Shown here one piece after another: positions 1-10,700 of a stretch of 61,464 bases of DNA. Position numbers and translations under genes: made by a program. Under the pieces are notes generated by a model. It had not been told where the DNA came from and ran no database searches. It worked only from the letters and a program-made list of their open reading frames with translations. This DNA is from Isosphaera sp. (lineage in GTDB: Bacteria; Planctomycetota; Planctomycetia; Gemmatales; Gemmataceae), in assembly GCA_013822345.1 (NCBI GenBank), contig PNKH01000038.1, forward strand, positions 1 through 61,464, given 5' to 3'. Each line of letters starts with the position of its first letter. Positions within the stretch are counted from its first letter, which is position 1.

Positions 1-1216
<1,216 letters not shown>

Positions 1217-1227
1217 CGCTGCCCCCG

Positions 1228-2289
1228 TTACTCGGCCCTGAGCGACGCCATGTCGATCGAGAAGCGGTACTTTACGTCACTCTTGAGCATCCGCTCGTAA
1301 GCCTCGTTGATCTTCTGGATCGGGATCACCTCGACGTCGGAGGTGATGTTGTGCTGTCCGCAGAAGTCGAGCATCTCCTGCGTCTGCGCGATCCCGCCGA
1401 TCATCGACCCGCCGAGCGTCTTGTTCCCGAAGAACAGGGCGAACGCGGACACGGGCAGCGGCTTCTCCGGCGCGCCGACCAAGGTGAGGTTGCCGCCGGT
1501 CTTGACCAGGTTCAGGTACGCGTTGATGTCGTGGTCGGCCGACACGCAGTCCAGGATCATGTCGAAGGACCCGGCGTGCGTCTTCATCTCGTCGGCGTTC
1601 TTCGACACCACCACCTCGTCCGCGCCCAGCCGAAGCGCGTCTTCCGTCTTGCCCGGCGACGTGGTGAACACGACCACGCGGGCGCCCATCGCGTGGGCCA
1701 GCTTGACGCCCATGTGCCCGAGGCCGCCCAGGCCGACGACGCCCACCTTCTTCCCCGGCCCGACGCCGTTGCGCTTCAGCGGCGAGTAGGTGGTGATGCC
1801 GGCGCACAGCAGCGGGGCCGCGCCGGCGAGGTCGAGGTTGGCGGGGATGCGGAGGACCATGTCCTCCTCCACCACGACCGAGTCCGAGTACCCGCCGTAG
1901 GTGACCGGGGCCGTCCCGTGCCTGTCCGGGCTGTTGTAGGTGAAGGTGGCGTTGGGGCAGAACTGCTCCAGCCCGCCCTGGCAGTTCGGGCAGGTGTGGT
2001 CGGACCCGACCAGGCACCCGACCCCGACCACGTCGCCGGCCTTGAACTTCGTGACGCCGGAGCCCACCCGGGTGACCCGGCCGACGATCTCGTGCCCGGG
2101 GACGCACGGGTAAGCGGTCGGCATCACGCTGTGCCACTCGTCCCGGGCGGTGTGCAGGTCGGAGTGGCAGACGCCGCAGAACAGGATGTCGATCCGCACG
2201 TCCGTGTCGGTTACGTCCCGGCGGGGGATGGTCGTCCCGGCCAGTGCGGCCGTGGGACTGGTGCAGGCGTAGGCTTTGGCTTTGAACAT
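1228..2289 (-). CDS. Zinc-dependent NAD(P) alcohol dehydrogenase (YahK-like)
   Basis: 353-residue medium-chain dehydrogenase of the cinnamyl-alcohol/YahK group, predicted to interconvert aldehydes and primary alcohols with NADP(H). Catalytic zinc ligands are visible as Cys41 in CGVCHSDLH and His66 in GHE. The Rossmann glycine motif GLGGLGHMG lies at about 186-194. In the structural-zinc loop only three of the usual four cysteines are present (100, 103, 111); the first position is Asp97. Length matches the family. It precedes the RibD-like gene in the same direction by 11 bp and follows the SDR gene after 85 bp. Confidence 0.93.
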   Translation of the reverse strand: MFKAKAYACTSPTAALAGTTIPRRDVTDTDVRIDILFCGVCHSDLHTARDEWHSVMPTAYPCVPGHEIVGRVTRVGSGVTKFKAGDVVGVGCLVGSDHTCPNCQGGLEQFCPNATFTYNSPDRHGTAPVTYGGYSDSVVVEEDMVLRIPANLDLAGAAPLLCAGITTYSPLKRNGVGPGKKVGVVGLGGLGHMGVKLAHAMGARVVVFTTSPGKTEDALRLGADEVVVSKNADEMKTHAGSFDMILDCVSADHDINAYLNLVKTGGNLTLVGAPEKPLPVSAFALFFGNKTLGGSMIGGIAQTQEMLDFCGQHNITSDVEVIPIQKINEAYERMLKSDVKYRFSIDMASLRAE

Positions 2290-2374
2290 GAGCGTTAGGG
2301 TCTCCGTTGAGTGGGCGTGTCAGTGCACCGGGGCCCCGACGGCGCCCCTGGGTTCGCGACGGTTCCTGCTGCTG

Positions 2375-3145
2375 TCACTGGATCGTCTGGCCGCCGTCGG
2401 CGACCAGGGCGTGCCCGACGACGAACCCGGCCAAGGGCGAGCAGAGCCAGAGGACGGTGGCGGCGATCTCCTCGGGGGTGCCCATCCGCCCGATCGGCTC
2501 CTCCGCGACCACCTTGGCGCGGCCCCCGGCCGTGCCCCCGGTGAACCGGTCCATCATCGGGGTGGCGATGTACCCGGGGCAGACCGCGTTGACCCGGAGG
2601 TTCTGGGCGGCGTAGTCGAGGGCGGCCGCGCGGGTCAGACCGATCACCCCGTGCTTGGCGGCGGTGTACGCCGGGCTGCCCTTGATGCCGATCACCCCGG
2701 CCCCCGAGGACGTGTTCACGATCGCCCCGCCGCCCTGCCTCAGGATGAGCGGGATCTCGTGCTTCATGCACAGGAACACGCCGCGGAGGTTAACGTCGAT
2801 GATCCGCTCCCACTCGTCCTCGTCGTAGTCCGCGGTCGGGGCCGGCTTCTTCGGCTCGATGCCGGCGTTGTTGAACGCGAAGTCCAGCCGCCCGAACGCC
2901 TCGATCCCCTTCGCCAGGGCCGCCTTCACGTCCTCGCCCTTCGTCACGTCGCACCGCACGGCGATCGCCCGCCCGCCCTGCTCCTCGATCAGGCGGACCG
3001 TCTCCCGGCCCCCCGGCTCGGACACGTCGGCGGCCACCACGCTCGCCCCCTCGCGGGCGAACGCCAGCGCTGCGGCCCGCCCGATGCCGCTGCCGCCGCC
3101 GGTCACGAACGCCACCTTCCCGGCAAATCCGCTCTTCTCACTCAT
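2375..3145 (-). CDS. Short-chain dehydrogenase/reductase
   Basis: 256-residue classical SDR oxidoreductase. The cofactor motif TGGGSGIG is at 15-22, NNAG at 92-95, the catalytic Ser at 147 and YxxxK at 160-164, so the active site is intact. The D-V sequence after beta-2 (AADVSEP) favours NAD(H). The substrate cannot be read from sequence. The start ATG has a GGAG element 7 nt upstream. It belongs to the leftward redox cluster divergent from the AraC regulator. Confidence 0.93.
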   Translation of the reverse strand: MSEKSGFAGKVAFVTGGGSGIGRAAALAFAREGASVVAADVSEPGGRETVRLIEEQGGRAIAVRCDVTKGEDVKAALAKGIEAFGRLDFAFNNAGIEPKKPAPTADYDEDEWERIIDVNLRGVFLCMKHEIPLILRQGGGAIVNTSSGAGVIGIKGSPAYTAAKHGVIGLTRAAALDYAAQNLRVNAVCPGYIATPMMDRFTGGTAGGRAKVVAEEPIGRMGTPEEIAATVLWLCSPLAGFVVGHALVADGGQTIQ

Positions 3146-3237
3146 CGCTTGCTCCAGTTGTGAGTTCCCACTTCCAGGCAGTTGTTAGCACCGACGCGAC
3201 TCACGCCCGCGCCCGCCTGTCTGGACCGCCACGTCCG

Positions 3238-3711
3238 TCACTCCAGCCCGAACGTCACCTTCACACTGCCCGCGCCGACTGCGGCTTCCAGCCCCTCCGG
3301 GTCGTCGATCCTTCCGAGCCGCGTGTAGCGGTAGGTGGTCGGGAAGATCTTGTAGAAGAGGACCAGCGTGTCGACCTGCCACAGCATGAGGTCGCCGTTC
3401 TGGATTGTTCCGGGGTTCGCGGCGTCGGTCGGTAAGCGGGCGGGCAGCGCGGCGTACTTCTCGTTCCCGTTCAGCTCGGCCATGTCGACCGTTAGCGGGA
3501 GCATCGCTTTCAGTTTCGCCGCCGCCGGGTTGTCGTCGAGCGTGGCGGTGAACGCCTTGGAGCCGATCGTCACCTTCATTTTCTTGCTCACTGGTCGATC
3601 GGTCGCGGGTGGGGTCGGTTGCACGCGCGTGTCGCAGGACGAAAGCCCGACCAGCAGGCAGACCGTAAGGCGGGTGACGCGCCGCAACGCCCCGTTCGAG
3701 TGACTCGGCAT
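3238..3711 (-). CDS. Cyclophilin-like fold lipoprotein
   Basis: 157-residue protein with an N-terminal lipoprotein signal (hydrophobic stretch ending LVGLSSC at about residue 26), so it is probably exported and lipidated. The mature part ([15 protein letters not shown] to the C-terminal KVTFGLE) matches small bacterial cyclophilin-like fold proteins, which often sit beside aldo/keto reductase, SDR and AraC genes in soil bacteria. No catalytic role is established. A GGAG element lies about 9 nt before the ATG. Confidence 0.8.
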   Translation of the reverse strand: MPSHSNGALRRVTRLTVCLLVGLSSCDTRVQPTPPATDRPVSKKMKVTIGSKAFTATLDDNPAAAKLKAMLPLTVDMAELNGNEKYAALPARLPTDAANPGTIQNGDLMLWQVDTLVLFYKIFPTTYRYTRLGRIDDPEGLEAAVGAGSVKVTFGLE

Positions 3712-3747
3712 GGTCCAGATCTCCGTCCGTTTGAGCCTGGCGACGTC

Positions 3748-4296
3748 TCACCCCTTGTACTGCTCGTCGGTGACGTGCTCCATCCAGTCGACCACCTTGC
3801 CGTCGAGCTCTTCCTGAATCGCGATGTGCGTCATGGCGGTGGTCGGACCGGCCCCGTGCCAGTGCTTCTCGCCCGGCGGGAACCAGACCACGTCGCCGGG
3901 GCGGATCTCCTCGACCGGCCCGCCCGACCGCTGCACCCGGCCGACGCCGGACACGACGACCAGCGTCTGCCCGAGCGGGTGCGTGTGCCACGCCGTCCGC
4001 GCCCCCGGCTCGAACGTCACGCTGGCACCCGCGCCCCGGGCCGGGGCGGGCGCTTTGAACAGCGGGTCGATGCGGACGCTGCCGGTGAACCACTCCGCCG
4101 GCCCCTTACCGGACGGCTGCGACCCGGCTCGCTTGATCTCCATGGCAGACCCCTGTGGTACTTCGGTGTTCGTTCGCCGCCGGCACCCTGCTAGCGGCCA
4201 CGCGAGCACGGCCGCCCACGCGCCCGCCAGGAACGAGCGGCGTGCGGGGAGCGAGAGGTTCGCCGTGGCCCCGTCGGCAGTCACTGGTGTTTTCAT
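3748..4296 (-). CDS. Cupin-domain protein with Tat/lipoprotein-like signal
   Basis: Single-domain cupin of about 182 residues. The metal-binding motifs are visible as [15 protein letters not shown] (two His and a downstream Glu/Gln position) and PPGEKHWHG. The N-terminus carries a twin-Arg-like RRSFLAG followed by a hydrophobic run and LAGC, suggesting export and lipidation. I chose the ATG at 4296 because GGAGGG lies 7 nt upstream; an in-frame start at 4356 exists without such support and would place extra residues before the signal. Members of this type are annotated as quercetinase-like or carboxymuconolactone-linked cupins; the substrate is unknown. Confidence 0.85.
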   Translation of the reverse strand: MKTPVTADGATANLSLPARRSFLAGAWAAVLAWPLAGCRRRTNTEVPQGSAMEIKRAGSQPSGKGPAEWFTGSVRIDPLFKAPAPARGAGASVTFEPGARTAWHTHPLGQTLVVVSGVGRVQRSGGPVEEIRPGDVVWFPPGEKHWHGAGPTTAMTHIAIQEELDGKVVDWMEHVTDEQYKG

Positions 4297-4360
4297 AGCG
4301 CCCTCCGCGGTCGTAACCCCGGCACCAGCAGACGCAGTTGCCGGGCCGTGGACCAAACAT

Positions 4361-5461
4361 TCATTTCAGATTGCCCTGGAAGAAGGCCGTGAGCTTGTCG
4401 AACGGGATCAGCGTCACGCGGTCGTAGAGATCCACGTGCCCCGCGCCCTTCACCCACACGAGTTCCTTGGGCTCGGCGGCCCGCTTGTACGCGTCCTCGC
4501 TGAACTCCTTGGAGTGCGCCTGGTCGCCGGTGACGAACAGCAGCGGCCGCGGGGAGATGGTCTCGATGTCGTCGAACGGGTAGAAGTTCATGAACTTCAC
4601 GTTGCTCGACAGCGTCGGGTGCGTGGTCAGCTCCGGCGACGAGCCCTTCGGGGTGAACTCGCCCCGCGGGGTGCGGTAGAAGTCGTAGAACTCGCGCTGG
4701 ATCGGGTGCGTGTCCGCGGTCAACTCGTGCACGGTCCCGCCGGTGTACTTCGTCTTCCCGCCCTCGAACTCCGCGTACCGCTGCTCGGCCGCCTCCTCGA
4801 TCACCTTCTTCCGCTGCTCCAAGGTCAGGGACTTGTTGAGCGCGTGCCGGCTGGCGGCCCCCATGTCGTACATGCTGACCGTCGCGACCGCCCGGATGCG
4901 CGGGTCGATCTTGGCCGCGCTGATGACGAAGCTGCCGCTCCCGCAGATGCCGATGGCACCGATGCGATTCCGGTCGACGAACGGCCGGGTGCCGAGGTAA
5001 TCGACCGCGGCGCTGAACGTCTCGGCGTACACGTCCGGGGCGACGGCGTTCCGCGGCTCGCCCTCGCTCTCGCCCCAGAAGGACAGGTCGACGGACAGGG
5101 CGGCGAACCCCTGCTCGGCCATCTTCGTGGCGTACAGGTCCGCGCCCTGCTCCTTGACCGCCCCCATCGGGTGCCCGACGACGATCGCGGGGAGCTTCGC
5201 GTCCTTGTTCGCACCTTTCGGGAGGAAGAGGTGCCCGGCCACGGTCATCCGGTACTGGTTCTTGAACGTGACCTTCTCCTTGGTCACCTTGTCGCTCTTG
5301 TAGAAGTTGTCGGCTCCGTCTGGCACGGCGGGGGCTCCTTTCGTCGGTTGGCTGGCGGGCGATGGCGGTGGGGAGGCGGTTGCATCCGTGAACAGCATCG
5401 CGCAGACCGTCAGGGCTGCGGTGACGCCCAGCGGAATCTCGAACTTCGTTGCCGTCGTCAT
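4361..5461 (-). CDS. Secreted alpha/beta hydrolase (dienelactone-hydrolase-like)
   Basis: 366-residue alpha/beta hydrolase with an N-terminal signal peptide (hydrophobic residues about 8-30). The mature domain starts [20 protein letters not shown], followed by the oxyanion-region VVGHPMG, a nucleophile elbow reading GICGSGSF (Cys at the nucleophile position as in dienelactone hydrolases) and a late GAGHVDLYD supplying the catalytic His. Predicted to hydrolyse esters or lactones in the periplasm. The frame is open far upstream, but similarity begins at this ATG, which has AAAGGTG upstream. It is divergent from the AraC gene, with 219 bp between. Confidence 0.88.
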   Translation of the reverse strand: MTTATKFEIPLGVTAALTVCAMLFTDATASPPPSPASQPTKGAPAVPDGADNFYKSDKVTKEKVTFKNQYRMTVAGHLFLPKGANKDAKLPAIVVGHPMGAVKEQGADLYATKMAEQGFAALSVDLSFWGESEGEPRNAVAPDVYAETFSAAVDYLGTRPFVDRNRIGAIGICGSGSFVISAAKIDPRIRAVATVSMYDMGAASRHALNKSLTLEQRKKVIEEAAEQRYAEFEGGKTKYTGGTVHELTADTHPIQREFYDFYRTPRGEFTPKGSSPELTTHPTLSSNVKFMNFYPFDDIETISPRPLLFVTGDQAHSKEFSEDAYKRAAEPKELVWVKGAGHVDLYDRVTLIPFDKLTAFFQGNLK

Positions 5462-5680
5462 GTCGCACCTTTCGCGGGTGGTGAACCGTTCCGGCCGACC
5501 GGCTGTGACTGAGGGGCGGTCGGTCAACAAACGCATGGTAAGGGCCGTTGCCCGGCGGGCGGTATCACGATCCTCCCGGACTTTAGCCCGATCCTCCACG
5601 GCTTTGTCGGACCCCGTGCCCGTCGGGGTTCGGAGCGGGTAAACTGGAAGAGGAAGTGGAAAACAATTGGGGGGCCGCAC
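5462..5680. promoter_or_regulatory. Divergent promoter region of esterase and AraC gene
   Basis: Noncoding 219-bp gap between the leftward esterase (and probably the genes following it) and the rightward AraC regulator. AraC-family proteins usually act on the adjacent divergent promoter, so operators are expected here. No clear -35/-10 pair could be picked by eye. Confidence 0.4.
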
Positions 5681-6571
5681 GTGGCGACGAAAGACGTACC
5701 AGCACTGGCGGAAGCGGTCGAGCGGCACACCGGGGCCGACGGCGACTTTGAGACCGCGGTGCCGGGCCTCTGGCTGTACCGTTCCTCTACGCCCTCGGAG
5801 GAACACGCCGTCGTGTACGTGCCGTCCCTGTGCGTGGTGGCGCAGGGTGCAAAAGAAGTGGTCGTCGGGGGCGACACGTACCGCTACGACCCGGCCCAGT
5901 CGCTCCTCGTCTCGGTCGACATGCCGGCGCTGACCCGCGTGGCCGACGCCGCCCCCGGCCGACCGTGTTTGGCGGCACGCATCCCGATCGACCCGGCCGT
6001 CGTGGGCGAACTGCTCGCCGACGGCACGACGCACCCGCCCGGGCCGCCGACCCGGGGGATCGGGGTCATCGAGCTGGAGTCGCGCCTGCTCGACGCCGTC
6101 TGCCGGCTCCTGGAGCTGCTCGACACCCCGCACGAGATCGGCGCGATCGCCCCGCTCGTGTTGCGGGAGATCACCTTCCGCCTGCTCACCGGCCCGGAGG
6201 GGGCGCGGCTCCGGCAGATCGCGTCCGCGGGTGCGCCGGCCCAGCGGATCGCACGGGCCATCCGGTGGCTGCGCGATCACTTCGCCGAGCCGCTGAGCGT
6301 GGAGGAGCTGGCGAAGCACGTGGGCATGAGCCCGTCGGCGTTCCACCTGCACTTCAAGAGCGTCACCGCACTGAGCCCGCTCCAGTACCAGAAGCGGCTG
6401 CGGCTCCAGGAGGCCCGGCGGCTGATGGCGGCGGAGGGCCTCGACGCCGGAGAGACGGCGTTCCGCGTCGGGTACGAGAGCCCGTCACAGTTCGGCCGGG
6501 AGTACCTGCGGATGTTCGGCGCGTCGCCCAAGCGGGACGTGGCGACCCTCAAGGCCCAGCCGACGGCGTGA
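5681..6571 (+). CDS. AraC-family transcriptional regulator
   Basis: 296-residue regulator. Residues about 25-180 form the AraC N-terminal ligand-binding domain (PSLCVVAQGAKEVVVGG, YDPAQSLLVSVDMP), and about 200-290 the double helix-turn-helix (LSVEELAKHVGMSPSAFHLHFKSVT, then ETAFRVGYESPSQFGREYLRMFG). Start is GTG with a GGGG element 9 nt upstream. Divergent to the leftward redox cluster, whose aldehyde/ketone-reducing enzymes suggest control by a reactive carbonyl or aromatic compound; this is inference from context. Confidence 0.92.
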   Translation: MATKDVPALAEAVERHTGADGDFETAVPGLWLYRSSTPSEEHAVVYVPSLCVVAQGAKEVVVGGDTYRYDPAQSLLVSVDMPALTRVADAAPGRPCLAARIPIDPAVVGELLADGTTHPPGPPTRGIGVIELESRLLDAVCRLLELLDTPHEIGAIAPLVLREITFRLLTGPEGARLRQIASAGAPAQRIARAIRWLRDHFAEPLSVEELAKHVGMSPSAFHLHFKSVTALSPLQYQKRLRLQEARRLMAAEGLDAGETAFRVGYESPSQFGREYLRMFGASPKRDVATLKAQPTA

Positions 6572-6626
6572 TCTTCTCTGCGATCGGATCCCCGTGCGCG
6601 GATCGCCCCTGCGGCAGTCTGCCGCG

Positions 6627-7016
6627 GTGACCGACCGCACCGAGAGATCCACACCAACGGCACCTTCAACGACCAGACCGGGACCGGCGGCTGGACGGCG
6701 GTCGCCCGAACGTCGTCGGGGCACCAGGAGGGAACGTCGAGCTACGAGTTGGAGTTGCGGGCGCGGGTCGAGGCGGTGAAGAAGGCGGAAGGCTCCTGCG
6801 CGGTCGTTTCCGACCACCGAGGGGATCGGCGGGATCGCCCGGCGCGGCATGACTCCGCGGATGTGCAAGCCGCTCTGCGAGGAACTCTACGCGGCCGCGG
6901 CGGGCAAGGACGTGCAGTTCAATTGGCGGAAGCGCGATCAGTCGCTCGGGTCGCGTCTGGCCCACCAACGTGCACGGGAAGCGGCGCGGAGGCGATGGGA
7001 GCAGCGGTCGAGGTGA
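6627..7016 (+). pseudogene. RNase H family relic (frameshifted)
   Basis: Translation of the frame through 6644-6820 gives IHTNGTFNDQTGTGGWTAV followed by SSYELELRARVEAVKKA, the beginning of an RNase H fold (Asp-loop, glycine-rich turn, ELRA helix with the catalytic Glu). After a one-base insertion in the G4 run at 6821-6824 the frame continues as GIGGIARRGMTPRMCKPL to RDQSLGSRLAHQRAREAARR, ending at the TGA at 7014-7016. A GTG at 6627 is in yet another frame, implying a second shift near 6640. The first catalytic Asp position reads Asn. It is a decayed ribonuclease H gene with no intact product. Confidence 0.7.
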
Positions 7017-7131
7017 TCGACGCGCAACTATCGATCCTTTCACGGAACGTTTCCGCCACCAACTCTTCGACATCGATGCTACGTGCTGTTGCATCGTTCA
7101 CGGCGAACCGCGAATGGGTTTATTCATCGAG

Positions 7132-7160
7132 CTAGATAGCTCCCAGCAAATGCGGAAGTG
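7132..7160 (+). repeat. Left terminal inverted repeat of cassette
   Basis: 29-bp repeat pairing with 7643-7671 on the other strand, 28 of 29 identical. Confidence 0.85.
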
Positions 7161-7243
7161 TTGCTGGGGCCGTGGACTTGCGGAGGACCGTAGCCGAGCT
7201 TAGGTTGCCGACGGGGGTTCATCGAACGGCTGGGGGTTACCCG

Positions 7244-7630
7244 ATGGACAAGCGATTGGAGCGGAACAAGCAGGCGGTGATGGCGTTCTACGACCTGATG
7301 TTCAACCGGTGCCAGCCCGCCGAGGCGGTGGAGCGGTACGCCGGGGCGACCTACACCCAGCACAACCCGGTCGTGCCCGACGGGAGGGACGGGTTCGTCG
7401 CCTACTTCGAGCGGATGGCGAGGGAGTACCCGGGCAAGCGGGTCCGGTTCGTCCGTGCCATCGCCGAGGGCGATTACGTCGTCCTCCACACGCACCAGGT
7501 GTGGCCCGGCGGCCCCGACTGGGCGGGCATCGACATCTTCCGGCTCGACGAGGCCGGCAAGGTCGTCGAGCACTGGGACGTGTTGCAGACGGTGCCGGAA
7601 CAGGCGGCCAACAACAACGGCATGTTCTGA
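7244..7630 (+). CDS. SnoaL-like (NTF2 superfamily) protein
   Basis: 128-residue protein of the SnoaL-like/NTF2 fold, annotated in other genomes as predicted SnoaL-like aldol-condensation enzyme. Typical segments are [36 protein letters not shown] and the closing [13 protein letters not shown] chose the ATG at 7244 (MDKRLERNK), which has GGGGG upstream and begins at the normal N-terminus; an in-frame start at 7172 would begin close to the repeat. The gene is the sole cargo of the inverted-repeat cassette. The cellular substrate is unknown. Confidence 0.85.
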   Translation: MDKRLERNKQAVMAFYDLMFNRCQPAEAVERYAGATYTQHNPVVPDGRDGFVAYFERMAREYPGKRVRFVRAIAEGDYVVLHTHQVWPGGPDWAGIDIFRLDEAGKVVEHWDVLQTVPEQAANNNGMF

Positions 7631-7642
7631 ACCGCCCGCCAC

Positions 7643-7671
7643 CACTTCCGCATCTGCTGGGAGCTATCTAG
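7643..7671 (-). repeat. Right terminal inverted repeat of cassette
   Basis: Inverted partner of 7132-7160; one mismatch in 29 bp. It starts 13 bp after the stop of the SnoaL-like gene. Confidence 0.85.
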
Positions 7672-7795
7672 ACCATCGGAAGGTCGCGCCTTCAGGAATA
7701 AACGATCGCCGCTCCTGCGAACCTGAACGCAGTCTTGGTAGTCTGAACCAAGACGCCCTGAACCCCAAGCAGTTGAGCCTCGTTCCTCACCAGCC

Positions 7796-10700
7796 ATGCG
7801 CCCCGATAACAAATACGACCGAATTCGTCGCGTGGAGAGTTCGCGGGCGCGCGTCCATCTGACGGCGGACCTCGGCTGGTTGGGCGGTTTTCCCGTTCGC
7901 CAGGTGCCGGAAGGAATCGTCTGGCGGCAATGCACTCCGGGCCAGAATCCACTCGGCACGGAAATCCTGGTGGATCGCGAAACAATCCGGCGCGCCGAGT
8001 TCACGCTCAACAGGCTTGAGCACGAGTACAGCCAGGTCCTTGCGGATGTGGTCCGTGAGTCCGCTCAGTGGGCCGGGCGCGTCCATCGCCTGCTCGAGCG
8101 TTTCAAGGCCGCCATCCACTCGGGCGAGCCGTTGCCGGCACGCCTCCCGGAAACGATCGACGCACAGCCCGCAAGCGTGCGGAACATGCGCCGCGACCTC
8201 TTGCGCCGGCATCCCGCCCTGGAACCGCTCGACGGTGCTTTTTCCTGGCGTCTCCATCTGGAGCCGTCGGCCGTCCGATCGACCGTGGTTTGGCTGGCCG
8301 GCAATGCCCGCGATATCCTTGGCCTGTTGGCAAACGACTCGTCGCTTCGCCCGGAGGAGAAATGGGCCTGGGCGATGTCGTTGTGGCACATGGCCCATCA
8401 ACACGGTGCGGAACGAACTGCCAGGCTGATCCGCTACCTGGGTGACCCCCGCTTATCCGAGACGCCATTTGCCCGAGACGAGTACACCCAGTTCTTGCAA
8501 CTCTGGGCGCGCCGGCTGAGCCGGTTCCAGCCGGACCAACAGCCCGATCCGATGCCGGAACTACCGACGGCCACGCTCGCCGATCAGGTCCACCGCGTGG
8601 CCATCTGGATTGCGCGGCAGCCGAAGGCAACGCAAGCGCAGGCGCTCGACTTGTTCAACCTGCTTGTCGACGACACATTGCTCGACGCCTGGCACACCTT
8701 CGCCGACCGCGTCGAAGCGGCCGTCGCGCTCGCCCGACGCATGACGGGCGCATCGACCGCCGGGCAATTCGAACCGCGGGCAACGAAAACTCATGCCGCG
8801 TTCTTCAACGACCTTGCTCGGAAGGAAGTGCCCGACGCTCGACTCCGGGAGTTGCCCGGCACGCTCGAATCGCTGTGCACGCCGGCCATGCGTCAGGTGC
8901 GCGAGGAACTGCTCCGGACGTTGCCGTGTATCCCGCCCGACAGTGGTGCCGAACGGGTGCGCCAGGATTTCTGCGACGCCGTTTTGGCTCGCGCGTCGTA
9001 CCTGCCGGGGCCCCGGGTCGCGACCGCCCTGGGCATGTTCCGCCAGTACCTGGCGGGCGGCGATGCGCACAAGCTCCTGGACCCGTGGCCGGGTAGCCGG
9101 TATCGGTTCTCGGCCATTTTTACCGCCGGCGACAACGGACCGGGGCACGCTCGGGGTTTCTTCGCCGCCCTGCGTTCGCTCATCGAACAGGACACGCGGC
9201 TCACTGCCGGGGATGTCGACAATGTCGAGAGCCTCGCCGATGAACTGCCGGATGTCACGGACGTGATCGCGTGTTTCCTGGCGCTGAAGGCTGCCGGGTT
9301 GGACAACCAGTCCGTCGCGTCGGACTCGATTCGATGTGCGTATCGCCTGCGCGGCCACGGTGTCGACTTCGGCGCGTGCGTCGTTGGTCTCGAAAAGATG
9401 GACACGGAATCGTCGGCGCCCGTCATTCGAATCGTGGACGCCTTGCACGCGGCCGGGCAACTCGGCATTGCCGCCCACCTGGTTCGGCACGGGGAGTATG
9501 GCCCGCTCATCGCGGCGGGCCGACGACTGGAGGTCCTTCGCGGCCTGATCGACCCGGGACCAGCGCCAGACGTTGCCGCCGTGCCGCAACCCGCACCCGA
9601 ATGGCTCCACCGCTACCCGCTCGCGCTGCACGAGGCACTCACGCGCCTGGCCGCCGTGACGGCCGACGCGGAGCCGGTCGCCCAGCGCGTGCTGGCAAAG
9701 GACTTGCCGCCGCCCGAGGCGGTCGCGAGCGAGATCGCGGCTCTGCAGGAGTTACTGCGGACCCGACCGGGCAACACGCATCTCGAAAGCCGCCTCGCGA
9801 ATCGCCTGGCGTGCCCATCGAGTGGATCGGCCATCTCGCCGGCACGACTGGACAATCTGCGGACCCGCCTCGAATTGAACGCGTCGCGTTTGTGGATTGA
9901 AAACTGGCTCCGGCAGACGGAAGAGCAAGTTCATGCGAAGTTACGCACACTGCTCGGCGGCGCGAACATTCCCGATTGGGTCTGGAATGAGGCCAACTTG
10001 CGTCTGGTGTCGGCCATCAGCACCCTCGAGGGGCGTGTTCGCGAACTGGGCTTACAGTTAATCCGACGCCGCTGCGGGCCCCCGCCCTGGGACTTTCACG
10101 CGGAGCCGGCCAACCAGGAATTTCTCGCGCGGCTCCGCGAACGCGGCGTCGATCCCGGTCCGCTGGTCGACCCCCCGGCGGACATTTCAATTGCGGATGC
10201 GAAGGGACGCCGCTACCAGTTGGGCTTCGAACGCGACCCCCTCGAAGTGCTGCGCATGGGCGAGCCGTTCGACACGTGCCTGAGTCCGGATGGCGGCAAT
10301 TTTTTCTCGGCGATCGTGAACGCGGTCGACATCAACAAGCGCGTGATCTACGCGCGAGACGCCGAAGGAACGATCGTCGGCCGCTGCCTGCTCGCGGTGA
10401 CCGATCTGGGCCGACTGCTGACCTTTCGCGTCTATAGCAACATCAAGGACCTCGACCTGCGGGCCGCCGTGAGCCGATTCGTTGACGCCCTGGCCCGGTC
10501 GATGGGAACGTACGTCGCCAAGCGCGGGACGGTGCCCACGCTCGTCGCCCCGAAATGGTACGACGACGGCCCGCAGGACTTGGGCTCACAGTTCGACTTC
10601 TTGACCCCGGGTTCGCCATTCCGCGAGGCGCTGGCCACGCTGCCGTTGCCCGACTTGCTGCCCGCCATTCGCGCTGCGTTCGCGCCGCTGCCGCCGGATG

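Larger units (their letters stand above)
7132..7671. mobile_element. 540-bp cassette bounded by 29-bp inverted repeats
   Basis: Positions 7132-7160 and 7643-7671 are inverted copies of each other over 29 bp with one mismatch, both starting with CTAG at the outer edge. The unit encloses exactly one gene (7244-7630) and no transposase. This is the architecture of a non-autonomous element (MITE-like or passenger-carrying IS derivative) that would be moved by a transposase encoded elsewhere. CTAG at both ends could be a target duplication or part of the repeat. Assignment as mobile is inference; the repeats are seen directly. Confidence 0.6.

Noticed and set aside
4361-6352. 663-codon leftward open frame reading through the AraC gene region
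   Set aside because: Only the part from 5461 down codes for a recognisable hydrolase with a signal peptide; the upstream part is Arg/Pro-rich and antisense to the well-supported AraC gene.
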